64,000 bases of DNA. Origin: an uncultured Saprospiraceae bacterium (GTDB lineage: Bacteria; Bacteroidota; Bacteroidia; Chitinophagales; Saprospiraceae). The translations under genes and the position numbers were made by a program. The DNA lies in the NCBI GenBank assembly GCA_938007965.1, contig CALLMH010000025.1:1-64000 (forward strand), written 5' to 3'. Within the stretch, counting starts at the first letter, position 1; each line of letters begins with the position of its first letter. Of the stretch, positions 18,925 to 29,251 are shown piece after piece. The notes beneath the pieces are model-generated. The model ran no database searches. It was given only the letters and a program-made list of their open reading frames with translations, and was not told the origin of the DNA.

Positions 18925-19650
18925 ATGAATACATATAATCAATTATTCAGAAATATCATATTTGTATTTTCCATTCTTTCATTGGGTTGCTCTACTCAAG
19001 ATAGTATGGTCAAAGACCAGATCATAGAATCAGAAATGACTGATGATCATGTAAGTTTTTTAGCTCTAGGAGATTCGTATACGATTGGAGAGGGCGTGAG
19101 CGAATCTGCCAGGTGGCCTAATCAACTATCTGTGCTGCTAGAAGCCAATGATATAGAAATCGACCAAACTAGAATCATAGCTCAGACAGGATGGACTACA
19201 GCCGATCTGATCAATGCAATAGAAGGTGCCGATGTGAGTGATCTCAAAAATGAAAAGCTGATATCTCTATTGATCGGTGTGAATAATCAATTTCAAAATC
19301 TAGATTTCGATTCCTTCAAAGAGGAGTTTGATCAATTGCTAGATATAAGCATCGGATTTGGTGGAGAAGCGAATAGAGTATTCGTCGTATCTATTCCAGA
19401 TTACGGGGTTACACCATTTGGGAGTAATAATGCGGAACAGATCGGACAAGAACTAGATAATTATAATGCTTACATGTCCAATAAATGTGCATCACGAAAT
19501 ATACCCTTCATCGACATAACTCAGATCTCTAGAGACTTATCGGATGCTCCCAATTCACTCGCTCCTGATAATCTGCATCCAAGTGGATTCCAATATGGAA
19601 AATGGGCTGATAAAATACTGCCTGTGGCCCTTGAGTTGTTTTCGAAGTAG
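18925..19650 (+). CDS. SGNH/GDSL-family hydrolase, lipoprotein
   Basis: 241 residues. The lipobox is LGC (Cys ~22). Block I has the nucleophile in LALGDSYTIGEG (Ser ~51), block III the Asn in LIGVNNQF, and block V the Asp and His in APDNLHPSGF. The fold covers esterases, lipases and acetyl-xylan or peptidoglycan deacetylases, so the substrate is open. It probably acts in the periplasm or on the cell surface. It is followed 71 bases later by a small unknown gene on the same strand. Confidence 0.9.
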   Translation: MNTYNQLFRNIIFVFSILSLGCSTQDSMVKDQIIESEMTDDHVSFLALGDSYTIGEGVSESARWPNQLSVLLEANDIEIDQTRIIAQTGWTTADLINAIEGADVSDLKNEKLISLLIGVNNQFQNLDFDSFKEEFDQLLDISIGFGGEANRVFVVSIPDYGVTPFGSNNAEQIGQELDNYNAYMSNKCASRNIPFIDITQISRDLSDAPNSLAPDNLHPSGFQYGKWADKILPVALELFSK

Positions 19651-19721
19651 ACGGTAATTATTTTACCGATAGGTGTATTCATAATCCTCATTTAAGTTTC
19701 TTATTTTTACAAAAAAGAATC

Positions 19722-19946
19722 ATGAAATTAAACTTACTATCTTGCAATGCTGCAAAACCAGATAGAAGAGCAATTGCTCGATGTATAGCTGAAATTGCAA
19801 CTGGAATAGATACTTATACAGCGACGGAATTTACAGATATTATCCTAGAAGGAGACCCGGTAGATATAGAGTTGGGAGATGATAATACGAGCTCGGCATT
19901 TAGAGCACTTCGAAAGTTGGGTATTGATTACGAGATCGTGGAGTAA
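19722..19946 (+). CDS. Small conserved-looking protein of unknown function
   Basis: 74 residues, MKLNLLSCNAAKPDRRAIAR at the start and an acidic middle (ILEGDPVDIELGDDNTSSAF). The predicted pattern is strand-helix-helix-helix-strand: small, cytoplasmic and acidic. The regular codon pattern and the clean gap on both sides support a real gene. It recalls a ferredoxin-like or L7/L12-like small fold but I do not recognise it. No catalytic motif is seen. Confidence 0.55.
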   Translation: MKLNLLSCNAAKPDRRAIARCIAEIATGIDTYTATEFTDIILEGDPVDIELGDDNTSSAFRALRKLGIDYEIVE

Positions 19947-19963
19947 GTAGCATATCCCCTAGA

Positions 19964-20449
19964 TTAATCAATCTTAATTGTATAGCTGTACCCTCCAGTT
20001 TTAGGTTTAGAAGTTTCATTTACTTTTGATCCAGAGGTGATCTTGTATACTATTTTTGTAGTATTGTCAGGTATAGTGATCTTCTTGACCTTTGGTTTTT
20101 TCGAAGTTTTTACTACTTTCTTTTTCGGCAGTCGGAATTTTATTCTGATAGATTTGTTGAACTTGATTCTCAGTTTTCTCGGATTCTTACTCACGTAGAA
20201 TTTGAGCTTCGATACGAGTCGTATTGCTTCTTCGTCGCAGCCATATCCGAGACTTGATAGCACACGAGAGGATATGACATTGCCTTTGTGATCCACTTCG
20301 TATTTTATGAAAACGGACCCTTCGACTTTATTTTCAAGTGCTGATTTCGGATACTTCATCTCTTTAGCTATGAATTCTCTCATTGCTTTTAGCCCACCGA
20401 TGTAGGTTGGTTTTTTTATGAAACGTCGATCATTTCCTTTTTTTGCCAT
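19964..20449 (-). CDS. TonB C-terminal domain protein without a membrane anchor
   Basis: 161 residues. The first ~95 match the TonB C-terminal domain: GGLKAMREFIAKEMKYPKSA, EGSVFIKYEVDHKGNV, SSLGYGCDEEAIRLVSKLKF. A lysine-rich tail follows. TonB normally has an N-terminal membrane helix to take energy from ExbBD; here the protein begins MAKKGNDRR with no helix or signal. It may be a soluble relative or lack its N-terminal part. No exb genes are nearby. It runs convergent to the small unknown gene. Confidence 0.75.
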   Translation of the reverse strand: MAKKGNDRRFIKKPTYIGGLKAMREFIAKEMKYPKSALENKVEGSVFIKYEVDHKGNVISSRVLSSLGYGCDEEAIRLVSKLKFYVSKNPRKLRIKFNKSIRIKFRLPKKKVVKTSKKPKVKKITIPDNTTKIVYKITSGSKVNETSKPKTGGYSYTIKID

Positions 20450-20708
20450 TATTTATTGACTGTAAATATCATGTAAGATAGTAATTCAATTTCAAATGTA
20501 TTCATGGTCACTAGATGTGTCCATTTTGGTTTGTAGAATTTCGAACTAAATTGTTTGACCAACTCCATAAAGCGATTGAGCAAATCAAGGACTTCAAGTA
20601 ATTTAGCGGGATTCTAGACTTTCAAACGAGATGTACTTATGGTACTATGTCCCATTTTGAGGTGGGAGATATTGTTTTGTCAGGCACAGAGACGCATTAC
20701 TTGTTCAT

Positions 20709-22952
20709 CTAATCTTTGAGAATGTTCCTCATGAGTACAGGCAATAAGAACAGATCACAAATAAGTGCAGCCACCAATGTTACCGATATCAACATACCGA
20801 CTGTAACGGATGGGGGATGATTGCTAAATAACATCACCAAAAATCCAAAGAATAATATGATGGTAGTAAAAGTAATCGCTTTCCCTGTTTCTTCGAATGT
20901 GATTTTGATAGCTTCTTCTACAGTCTTTTTAGCATCTCTAGCCAGTTTGTATTTACTTAAGAAGTGTATCGTGTCATCCACCGCTATACCGAATACTACT
21001 GCAAATATGATAGATACACCAGCGTCCAATTGGATTTCAAAAAATCCTAGTAATCCCGCTGAAAATAAAACAGGTACGAAGTTAGGAACCAGTGCTATCA
21101 TTAACATTTTCCAATTTCGAAATAGTAAAGCCATCAAAAGACTCACTAAGACCAATGCGATCAATAACCCCTGTAATAAATTGTCCCGAATATATTCCGC
21201 ATTCTTGTCTATCAGCAGTCCTGTACCAGTTCGCTTGACGCTGATCATAGAGGTATCGATATTTGTATTAATCCACTGATCTATTTCTTTACCTTCAGCT
21301 TTGATGCTTTCAGCTCCTATGTCAGCTATCCTAGTGGAGATACGAGTTTTCTTTTTATCTCTACTGATCATGACGGATGACTCATTTCCAATCATACGGT
21401 CGACGAGCCGTTTCGATTTTTTGAATTCCCTTTTCGTCTCTGGAAACTTAAATGCATCCGCTCTATTCCCGTTGTTCATCCGTTCGAGGCTCTTATAGAT
21501 CGTGGTCATGCCTAGGATAGATCGAAAGTTGGGATTTTCGTATAGTTTATCTTCTATCTTGGATACTTCGGACATGACTTCGTAGCTATCAGCATCGAGG
21601 GTATCATTTTTTACAGTGATTGCAAATTCGATAGGTCGAAATCCGCTGTACTTATCTTCGAAATATAGAAAATCCTCCGTCAGTTGGGCATTGATAGGAA
21701 GACTATCTTCTACACTATAATTCATAGTTATCTGACTCATTCCATAGAAGCACATGGCTATGAATACGACTGATATTCCTGATATGAGTTTTCCGTGAGA
21801 TAGCGTCTTCCCATACCACGAAGTCATAAGACGATTCCAGAAGTCGTTTTCGGTGGTTTCTTTTATGATTTGTTCTTTAGAGAATAGCGTAAGTACACAA
21901 GTAGTGAAGAATATAACAGTAAAGTAGGCTACCAATACACCGAGTGCGGCATTGGCTCCGAAGTCTCTTATCGGGCGCACATTAGAAGTCATCAACGTAG
22001 CGAAACCTATCGCGGTAGTCACTGATGTAAAGAGTGTAGCAAGTCCGATCTGTTTTATAGTCACTATCATTGCACTTCTTTTGTCTTTACCGCGTCTGAG
22101 TTCGTCTACATATTTGGACATGATATGTATCACATCCGATGTGCCTACTATGAGCATAAGCACTGGGTAGAGGGCTGCCATGATGTTTAATTCTCTACCT
22201 AGAAGTCCAATGATTCCTAAAAAGTAAAGTAGTCCTAGACCTATAGAGGTCAGTGCGATCCATACGCCTATTGGTTTTCGGAAGATCATCATCAATATGA
22301 AAATGATCAATACACCAGAAATAATGGTAGACATTACGATTTCATTCTTTTGCATTTCTACCAATTCATCTTGGAAGTAGGCCCGTCCGAGTAAGTGTGT
22401 TTCTTGGAAGTTATATTTCTCTTTGAGTACTTTGATGGCGTCCATCATCTCCTTGGACTCTTCTAGTCCTATAGCGTCAATAGTCCTCGCAGTGATGGCG
22501 AGCGACTCCCCTTCAGCATCTATGAAGTTATTGACGAACCGTTTGTCAGAGAGTATGTTCTCTTTGTCAGATTCGTATCTACTCGGTTGATCCATATGGA
22601 TGATGGGTACCGTATTGATACCAAAAGGGGTTTTGATAGGGTAATCCATCGTGGTAAGTGACTGTACTTTGGTCACATAAGGTACATCTCTCAACTCTAG
22701 GGTGAATGCATGAAACCTCTCCAAGAACTCCTCATCAAATACTGTTGGTTCATTATCTACAGCTACGAGAAGAAAATTATCATCAGTTTCGAATTCCTCT
22801 ATGAACGCTTGAAAAAAATCTAAATCTGGATCTCCTTCTGGGAAAAATTGTTCAAAATCGAAAGCAAATTTTAAATGATATACCTGATAAGCTGAGATAG
22901 GAATCAAGAATATGAAAGCTGCAATAATATATTTTCTATATGCTAAGAACAT
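20709..22952 (-). CDS. RND/MMPL-family exporter with two SSD-type membrane halves
   Basis: 747 residues with twelve predicted membrane segments in two matching halves, each after a large periplasmic loop. The proton-relay-type motifs are GTSDVIHIMSKYVDEL in the first half and GIAVDDTIHFLSKYKL in the second. The N-terminal segment (FLIPISAYQVYHL) leads into FEQFFPEGDPDLDFFQAF, typical of the MMPL/hydrophobe-exporter branch. Such proteins move lipids or hopanoid-like molecules out of the inner membrane; the cargo is not given by context. It stands alone on the minus strand. Confidence 0.9.
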   Translation of the reverse strand: MFLAYRKYIIAAFIFLIPISAYQVYHLKFAFDFEQFFPEGDPDLDFFQAFIEEFETDDNFLLVAVDNEPTVFDEEFLERFHAFTLELRDVPYVTKVQSLTTMDYPIKTPFGINTVPIIHMDQPSRYESDKENILSDKRFVNNFIDAEGESLAITARTIDAIGLEESKEMMDAIKVLKEKYNFQETHLLGRAYFQDELVEMQKNEIVMSTIISGVLIIFILMMIFRKPIGVWIALTSIGLGLLYFLGIIGLLGRELNIMAALYPVLMLIVGTSDVIHIMSKYVDELRRGKDKRSAMIVTIKQIGLATLFTSVTTAIGFATLMTSNVRPIRDFGANAALGVLVAYFTVIFFTTCVLTLFSKEQIIKETTENDFWNRLMTSWYGKTLSHGKLISGISVVFIAMCFYGMSQITMNYSVEDSLPINAQLTEDFLYFEDKYSGFRPIEFAITVKNDTLDADSYEVMSEVSKIEDKLYENPNFRSILGMTTIYKSLERMNNGNRADAFKFPETKREFKKSKRLVDRMIGNESSVMISRDKKKTRISTRIADIGAESIKAEGKEIDQWINTNIDTSMISVKRTGTGLLIDKNAEYIRDNLLQGLLIALVLVSLLMALLFRNWKMLMIALVPNFVPVLFSAGLLGFFEIQLDAGVSIIFAVVFGIAVDDTIHFLSKYKLARDAKKTVEEAIKITFEETGKAITFTTIILFFGFLVMLFSNHPPSVTVGMLISVTLVAALICDLFLLPVLMRNILKD

Positions 22953-23143
22953 GAAGTAGATGTTGATTTATGCAAGTAACAACTCGAAACGAAAAACGGA
23001 GGTGAAAAAGCTAAGTTTTTTTATTCGACAAGATAAAATAGAAACAAGATTTATAATGAAATAATCCAAAATGTAACCTGCACCTCTATGAATAGATGGT
23101 GTACTATAGAAAAATGAAATAATTGTGGGTTTAAAATTTCGTC

Positions 23144-24094
23144 TTATCCGAACCACTTGATTACATATACCAAGAGGATACTAATGATTAATCCAAAAAA
23201 TACTTTTCCAAGATCTATGAATATATCTTTTGTAGTTTCTTTTGTAATAGATCCATTCATCTTCCAGTTGATCGCTAATTCTCTACCTGCGAGTAAGCCG
23301 ATAAATACCCAAGTAGTACTCATCGGGATATTACTTACCTCTTTGAAGAAAAATAAGATAATGGCAAATAACAAATCAATAATCGTAGCTGATCTTATAT
23401 CTGAGGTATTGGTTTTTGCTTTTACTATCTTCTGGATATTTCCCCCTTTGCTATAAAATATATAAGCGAGCATAGATAGTAAGATAATCAATGACACACT
23501 CAACTCGACTGCTGATATATTTCGTGGCAGGTAGACATATATATTAGCAAAGTCTTGGATCAACCATTGTGACCACAGAAATCCAGTGGAAAACCATTGC
23601 GCGATGGTCCAGTATTTTCTACTGTTTTCTGATAATTCGATGTTTTTATTTCGTTTTTCGAAGCTTTTCGTAATTATGAAGTACAAGATAATAGCAGCCA
23701 CAAAAGCCAAGACATACCCCATAGCGGATTTTTGGATCATGCTATACATATTCTTCTCATTGAAGAAAGTAAGAATCAGAAAAGAAGTACTTACAGGAAT
23801 TCCGGTCTTGGTAAGTAGCATCAGTACCAATGGAGGAAGGAGGTAAATCCAGCCCATATTTTCTTTTACGGGGTACTTGGCGAGTCTGTCATAAGATACA
23901 TCACCACCATAATTTATCCAACCATATACGAGGGTCGCAGTAAGTATAGATCCTGCAAAAAACCAAAGGGTATACCATGGTTTTCGCTCGTTTGAAGATA
24001 AAAAAGTACCTAATGTCTGGATACTATCATTCCCAACAACGGAGTAAGCGGCAAATGAAAAACCGAGCCACATGATTAAAAGATTAGGATCCAA
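23144..24094 (-). CDS. PiT-like inorganic phosphate transporter-family membrane protein
   Basis: 316 residues with about nine membrane segments. The N-terminal GNDSIQTLGT resembles the GND signature of PiT phosphate permeases, and the second half has a weaker counterpart, SNIPMSTTWVFIGLLAGRE, suggesting the inverted repeat of that family. Transport of phosphate or a related anion is an inference supported by the neighbouring Na/Pi cotransporter gene. The start is a TTG (24094) or the ATG seven codons later (24073). It has no PhoU-like partner of its own. Confidence 0.7.
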   Translation of the reverse strand: MDPNLLIMWLGFSFAAYSVVGNDSIQTLGTFLSSNERKPWYTLWFFAGSILTATLVYGWINYGGDVSYDRLAKYPVKENMGWIYLLPPLVLMLLTKTGIPVSTSFLILTFFNEKNMYSMIQKSAMGYVLAFVAAIILYFIITKSFEKRNKNIELSENSRKYWTIAQWFSTGFLWSQWLIQDFANIYVYLPRNISAVELSVSLIILLSMLAYIFYSKGGNIQKIVKAKTNTSDIRSATIIDLLFAIILFFFKEVSNIPMSTTWVFIGLLAGRELAINWKMNGSITKETTKDIFIDLGKVFFGLIISILLVYVIKWFG

Positions 24095-24631
24095 GATACT
24101 TTTTTGTTTAGTATTGTTTTAAATAAAGCCAGTATCCGTTGGTAGAATGTAAACTACATTTTTGACACGGTTTTCTTTGAGTATTATGTTTAATCACAAC
24201 ATTATGACACAATGATAATCAAAATTATTTTTTTTCTCATTGTTAAGCATTCTTTGTTTATTCTAAAACTTTGATAGGTATTTTTTTTTGGTAATTGTGT
24301 ATACCATCTTACACAGATGCTATATCATATTCATAGTGTAAAGACTGCAAGATGATTATACGATTTAAGTTACCGTATAGATTCAGCAAACGAATAAGAA
24401 CACGTAGATATAGTACGGTGTATGAGTTCGCCTACAATAACCTAGTACAGAGTAGGCTAGAATTGTGTTTCAGTTCCTCGTATTTAAAATTGGAAAAATT
24501 GATTTGGTCAAACTCATAAGGCAATAAAGCGGAAATATGGTTTGACGGTATGATTTCTTGAAGTCATCTAACACGACACCATGAAATGCACCACTAGCGA
24601 TTTCGACTCGTTTTGATGTTGACAATATTAT
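24095..24631. other. Divergent intergenic region between two phosphate-type transporter genes
   Basis: About 540 AT-rich bases. It contains an unconvincing 55-codon open frame (24352-24519) and a -7 element near the right end. No PHO-box-like direct repeats or stable hairpins were recognised. Confidence 0.45.
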
Positions 24632-24639
24632 TACCTTTG
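24632..24639 (+). promoter_or_regulatory. -7 element for the Na/Pi cotransporter gene
   Basis: TACCTTTG with TTTG 16 bases upstream (24612-24615). It lies inside the longest possible reading frame and so supports the internal ATG at 24664 as the true start. Confidence 0.5.
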
Positions 24640-24663
24640 CGCTTTCAAATCTTAAAGAGCATA

Positions 24664-26376
24664 ATGGATTTTGGTTTTGTAAATATCATACAAATTTTGG
24701 GTTCGCTTGCATTCTTCATTTTCGGTATGAAGATGATGAGTGAAGGAATCCAAAGGGCAGCGGGTACCCAATTAAGATCCATACTTCAGAAGATGACTAG
24801 TAATAGATTCGTGGGTGTTCTTACGGGTTTTTTTACTACGGCTTTAGTACAGTCTAGTTCCGCCACTACGGTCATGACAGTAAGTTTTGTAAATGCTGGT
24901 CTGGTCACATTAGTAGATTCTGCTGGGATAATGATGGGTGCCAATGTCGGTACTACATTTACTGCCTGGATTATATCAGCTGTTGGTCAGGTAAATCTTA
25001 GTGCTCTATCTATCCCGCTATTTGCCTTGGCAGTACCTCTCATATTATATAACAGAGGAACATCCAAATATTGGGGAGAATTCATAGTTGGTTTTGGAAT
25101 ACTATTTTTATCATTGAGTTTTCTCCAACAATCGATTCCCAATATCGAGGATAATCAAGAGATATTTAGCTGGTTAGAGAGTTATACAGATTATGGATTG
25201 GGTTCTAGGATTATATTTATGGCGATCGGAGCTTTGGTAGCTGTATTTCTACAGTCTAGTACTGCAGCTATGGCGATTACCATGGCGTTATGTTCCAAAG
25301 GTTGGTTGCCACTCGATATCGGTGCAGCTATGGTATTGGGTGAGAATATAGGAACTACAATCACTGCAGAGATTGCATCACTGGTCGGAAATACAGCTGC
25401 AAGAAGATCTGCCAGAATTCACTCTATTTTTAATATTATCGGAGTGATGTGGATGCTATTACTGATGCCTTATGCCATCACTTGGATCTCTTCTTTTGTC
25501 GATGACTTCAGTAGATTGTTCGAAGGTCACATCGCTACAGACCAAAATCTATCAGACGCCAATAGAAATACAACCTTCGTACTCGCTGCGTTTCATACCA
25601 TGTTCAATGTGCTTAATATGCTCTTATTGATCGGATTTGTGAAATATCTAGTCAAAGCCTCCATCTGGTCCGTCAAAGATTCTGATGACGAAGCAGATAA
25701 TAAGCGCTTGAAATTCATATCGTCAAATATCAGAACTCCCGAACTTGCGACGATCGAATTGATGAAAGAGACTACCCATTTTGGGCAGATCGTCAGTGAA
25801 ATGAATAAATTCACCTACGATTTAATCAATACTACAGCGGGTAAAAAACGAAAGAAATTATACAAACGACTGAAAAATTATGAGATAATTTCCGACCGAA
25901 TCGAGGTCGAGATAACAGAGTATATTACTAAGCTGTCCAATGAGGAAATCACAAAAGGGACGAGCTCTCGATTGCGGAGTATCATTAATATATGTAATGA
26001 TCTAGAACGAATCGGGGATATTTATTATCAGATTTCATTGTTACTGAAAGAGAAAAACGAAAATAAGATTTACTTCTTTCCCGAACAGAGACATTCCATA
26101 AATATCGTTATTAATCACGTCTCCGAGGCATTTGATATTATGATCAAGAATCTATCTAGCGCAGATTATAAAAATGTGAATATCGATGATGCCAAATCAA
26201 AAGAACAGCAGATCAACAAAATAAAAAGCCAACTCAAAGAAGAAAATCTAAACAAACTTGGAACTGAGGACTACAACATCAAATCAGCAATGGTCTATAA
26301 CAACTTGTTTACTTATCTAGAAAATGTGGGCGATCATATATATAGTATATCAGAGTCAATAGTAAACGAGACATAG
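24664..26376 (+). CDS. Na+/phosphate cotransporter with C-terminal PhoU-like domain
   Basis: About 570 residues. The membrane part has the paired QSS signatures of the NptA/SLC34 family (VQSSSATTVMTVSFVNAG and LQSSTAAMAITMALCSKG), one in each inverted half. After ~residue 340 comes a soluble helical PhoU-like region (NDLERIGDIYYQI and ENVGDHIYSISESI). It imports, or in some bacteria exports, phosphate with sodium. The start at 24664 is chosen because conserved sequence begins there and a promoter element lies upstream within the longer frame. Confidence 0.92.
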   Translation: MDFGFVNIIQILGSLAFFIFGMKMMSEGIQRAAGTQLRSILQKMTSNRFVGVLTGFFTTALVQSSSATTVMTVSFVNAGLVTLVDSAGIMMGANVGTTFTAWIISAVGQVNLSALSIPLFALAVPLILYNRGTSKYWGEFIVGFGILFLSLSFLQQSIPNIEDNQEIFSWLESYTDYGLGSRIIFMAIGALVAVFLQSSTAAMAITMALCSKGWLPLDIGAAMVLGENIGTTITAEIASLVGNTAARRSARIHSIFNIIGVMWMLLLMPYAITWISSFVDDFSRLFEGHIATDQNLSDANRNTTFVLAAFHTMFNVLNMLLLIGFVKYLVKASIWSVKDSDDEADNKRLKFISSNIRTPELATIELMKETTHFGQIVSEMNKFTYDLINTTAGKKRKKLYKRLKNYEIISDRIEVEITEYITKLSNEEITKGTSSRLRSIINICNDLERIGDIYYQISLLLKEKNENKIYFFPEQRHSINIVINHVSEAFDIMIKNLSSADYKNVNIDDAKSKEQQINKIKSQLKEENLNKLGTEDYNIKSAMVYNNLFTYLENVGDHIYSISESIVNET

Positions 26377-26502
26377 TAATTCCTCTCCTTTTCAATAGAC
26401 AAAAAAACTTACGCATCCATTACAAGGAATATGTTGCATTTCAGTTTGTCGTACCCTGAAATTAAAATTTTGTAATATTACCAAGATAACTAAAGAACAT
26501 AT

Positions 26503-27648
26503 ATGACGTTTGATGAATTAGGAATTCACGCTTCACTATTGCCACTTCTAGAAAAGAATAAATTCCATAAGCCTACTCTGATACAGGAAAGAGGAATCCC
26601 AGCAATATTGAATCAGCATGATGTATTGGGTATTGCTAAGACAGGTTCTGGTAAGACTGCAAGTTTCGTATTGCCTATTTTGACTTTATTACAGCGACTG
26701 CCAAAGAGAGAAAAGAATAGAAAGATCGACGTGTTGGTTTTAGTCCCTACGCGTGAGTTGGCAGTTCAAGTAGGTGATGTATTCAATGAATATGGACAAT
26801 CTCTTCCCAACCCAATCAAGACGATGTCTGTCTATGGAGGAGTATCAATCAATCCACAGATGAAGAGCTTGTTCGGTACCAATGTATTGGTCGCCACACC
26901 CGGTCGGTTATTAGATCTAGTGTCTCATAATGCGCTAGACTTATCAATGGTAAGGGCGCTGATACTCGATGAAGCGGATAAGATGTTGAATCTTGGATTC
27001 CAAGATGAGATGAATGAGATTTTCAACCTCCTGCCAGAAGTAAGGCAAAATTTGCTATTCTCAGCGACGCTGAGTAAGAACTTGGAAGGGATCCAAAATG
27101 TACTGCTCGATGATCCTCAAGTAATAGAAATAGAATCTGTAGAAGCAGATATAGAATCTATCAATCTATCGGGGTACTTTGTAACCGACGATCGCAGAGG
27201 TCCATTGCTACGATATTTGATCAAAGAGAATAAAATGGATCAAGTGCTCGTATTCACTTCATCAGGGCAGAAAGCGGATCGAGTCGCCGCCAAACTGACC
27301 AAAAACGGAATCGATGCTTATGCTATTCATGGCAAAAAAAGTCAAGGGGCACGCCAGTCCGCATTGGACGCATTCAAGTCTGGAAAGATAAAAGTACTCG
27401 TCGCTACAGATCTATTGTCTAGAGGTATCGATATTGCTGGATTACCGTTTGTGATCAATTACGAATTGCCCCGCTCGCCGAAAGACTTCATCCATAGAGT
27501 GGGACGTACTGGTAGAGCAGATGAGAATGGGTTGGCGATTTCATTCGTAGATAGACAGGAGATAAAGCATTTCAAAGTGATACTGAAAAAAATGAAAAGA
27601 TACATCGATATGGTAGAAACCGATGATCTTGATTTGCATGGATATTAG
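26503..27648 (+). CDS. DEAD-box ATP-dependent RNA helicase
   Basis: 381 residues, close to the minimal two-RecA core. Q motif FDELGIHASLL...PTLIQERGIP; motif I AKTGSGKT; motif Ia PTRELA; motif II LDEADKM (DEAD); motif III SAT; motif V DLLSRGID; motif VI HRVGRTGR. There is almost no C-terminal extension, unlike RhlE or DeaD proteins with long basic tails. It probably unwinds RNA in ribosome assembly or mRNA turnover. It is a single gene with a weak TTTG-N16-AAATTTTG promoter at 26445-26472. Confidence 0.95.
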   Translation: MTFDELGIHASLLPLLEKNKFHKPTLIQERGIPAILNQHDVLGIAKTGSGKTASFVLPILTLLQRLPKREKNRKIDVLVLVPTRELAVQVGDVFNEYGQSLPNPIKTMSVYGGVSINPQMKSLFGTNVLVATPGRLLDLVSHNALDLSMVRALILDEADKMLNLGFQDEMNEIFNLLPEVRQNLLFSATLSKNLEGIQNVLLDDPQVIEIESVEADIESINLSGYFVTDDRRGPLLRYLIKENKMDQVLVFTSSGQKADRVAAKLTKNGIDAYAIHGKKSQGARQSALDAFKSGKIKVLVATDLLSRGIDIAGLPFVINYELPRSPKDFIHRVGRTGRADENGLAISFVDRQEIKHFKVILKKMKRYIDMVETDDLDLHGY

Positions 27649-27907
27649 GATGATAATGATGACTAACTTATTTGTCTAGACGAGATGAAGGGATGGCTAT
27701 TTGAAATATAATGAATATTTATCTTGATTATGGCTGGATGATAGGATTATAAAAGAATCCTTGTCGAAAAACATACACCAATCTGGATTAATCGAGTTTT
27801 TAAAATTTATTGAAGGTAAGAAGATCAAAAATTAGGGTTTCCTTCTTTAATAATGAATAAAAAACAAAATACCGCTCTAAGTTCAATGGGTAAAAGATAA
27901 ACAATTC
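27649..27907. other. Intergenic region upstream of glyA
   Basis: About 260 AT-rich bases before the glyA -7 element. No terminator, repeat or coding sequence was seen. Confidence 0.4.
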
Positions 27908-27915
27908 TATTTTTG
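27908..27915 (+). promoter_or_regulatory. Bacteroidota -7 element for glyA
   Basis: TATTTTTG, an exact TAnnTTTG match, 39 bases before the glyA start codon. The -33 region is weak (GTTC about 23 bases upstream). Confidence 0.5.
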
Positions 27916-27954
27916 CGGTCATTAGAATTACACTTACTATAAAAGTTACAAACA

Positions 27955-29223
27955 ATGGATACTCTAGTACAATCACTAATCGATAAAGAACTACACAGAC
28001 AAAGATCTGGCATAGAGCTGATCGCGTCAGAAAACTTCACCAGTAAAGCAGTCATAGATGCTATGGGATCTTGCCTGACCAATAAATATGCTGAAGGATA
28101 TCCGGGCAAAAGATATTATGGAGGATGTGAAGTAGTAGATCAAATCGAACAATTGGCCATAGATAGATTATGTGAATTGTTTGGTGCTGAATATGCGAAT
28201 GTGCAGCCACATTCTGGAGCGCAGGCAAATGCGGCCGTCTTCTTGGCTGTTCTCCAGCCTGGGGATACCATTTTAGGATTTGACTTGTCACATGGAGGGC
28301 ACTTATCTCATGGATCGCCTGTCAATTTTTCGGGGAAGCATTTTGACCCGCATTTTTATGGAGTAGAAGAAGATAGCGGGCTGATCGATATGGATAAGGT
28401 AGAAGCCAAGGCTAAATCCATCAAACCTAAAATGATTATCTGTGGGGCATCTGCTTACAGTAGAGATTGGGATTACGCAAGGTTCCGAGCAATAGCGGAT
28501 TCTGTAGGAGCCATCTTACTTGCGGATATAGCACATCCCGCTGGATTGATAGCATCGGGTCAACTTAATAGTCCTATGCAGCACTGTCATATCGTAACCT
28601 CTACAACACATAAGACGCTCAGAGGCCCAAGAGGAGGTATCATCATGATGGGCAAGAATTTTGAGAATCCATGGGGAAGAACGACCAAGAAAGGCAATCC
28701 GATCATGATGTCTTCTATTCTTAATAGCGGTGTATTCCCTGGAATGCAGGGTGGCCCACTAGAGCATGTAATCGCGGCAAAAGCAGTAGCATTTGGCGAA
28801 GCATTAGATCCAAGCTTCAAAACATATGGCGAACAGGTTATAAAAAATGCACAAGCAATGGCCAATGCATTTGTATCAAAAGGATATAAACTGATCTCAG
28901 GCGGTACTGATAATCACCTCATGCTCATCGACCTCCGAACAAAGGGAGATGTTACAGGAAAAGATGCTGAAAATGCACTTGTGAGAGCCGATATCACTAT
29001 CAATAAGAATATGGTGCCATTCGATACGAGATCACCTTTCGTAACGTCAGGAATAAGAATCGGTACTGCAGCAGTGACATCAAGAGGATTCACAGAAGCA
29101 GATTGTGTACAAACTGTAAGGTGGGTAGATGCGATCATAAGCAATCACACCAATGAATCCTTGATCAACAAGACCAAAAATGAGATCAATGAGTTCATGA
29201 AGAAATTTCCACTGTATAGCTAA
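27955..29223 (+). CDS. glyA: Serine hydroxymethyltransferase
   Basis: Converts serine and tetrahydrofolate to glycine and methylene-tetrahydrofolate, with PLP as cofactor. The 422-residue length is normal. Visible motifs: ELIASENF near the N-terminus, [15 protein letters not shown], the PLP Lys in [14 protein letters not shown], and [15 protein letters not shown] near the end. It is a single gene with its own promoter element and a strong terminator. Confidence 0.98.
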   Translation: MDTLVQSLIDKELHRQRSGIELIASENFTSKAVIDAMGSCLTNKYAEGYPGKRYYGGCEVVDQIEQLAIDRLCELFGAEYANVQPHSGAQANAAVFLAVLQPGDTILGFDLSHGGHLSHGSPVNFSGKHFDPHFYGVEEDSGLIDMDKVEAKAKSIKPKMIICGASAYSRDWDYARFRAIADSVGAILLADIAHPAGLIASGQLNSPMQHCHIVTSTTHKTLRGPRGGIIMMGKNFENPWGRTTKKGNPIMMSSILNSGVFPGMQGGPLEHVIAAKAVAFGEALDPSFKTYGEQVIKNAQAMANAFVSKGYKLISGGTDNHLMLIDLRTKGDVTGKDAENALVRADITINKNMVPFDTRSPFVTSGIRIGTAAVTSRGFTEADCVQTVRWVDAIISNHTNESLINKTKNEINEFMKKFPLYS

Positions 29224-29251
29224 TTGTAAAATATAATTTCGATATAAAAAG

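Noticed and set aside
20821..21279. 152-codon plus-strand open frame over the RND exporter gene
   Set aside because: Antisense shadow; the RND gene has all family motifs on the other strand.
24352..24519. 55-codon open frame between the two phosphate-transporter genes
   Set aside because: Basic N-terminus but no recognisable domain, no promoter element and no conserved pattern; most likely chance.
26445..26472. TTTG-N16-AAATTTTG ahead of the DEAD-box helicase gene
   Set aside because: The -7 element is off consensus at its first base and the spacer is short; mentioned with the gene but not listed as a promoter.
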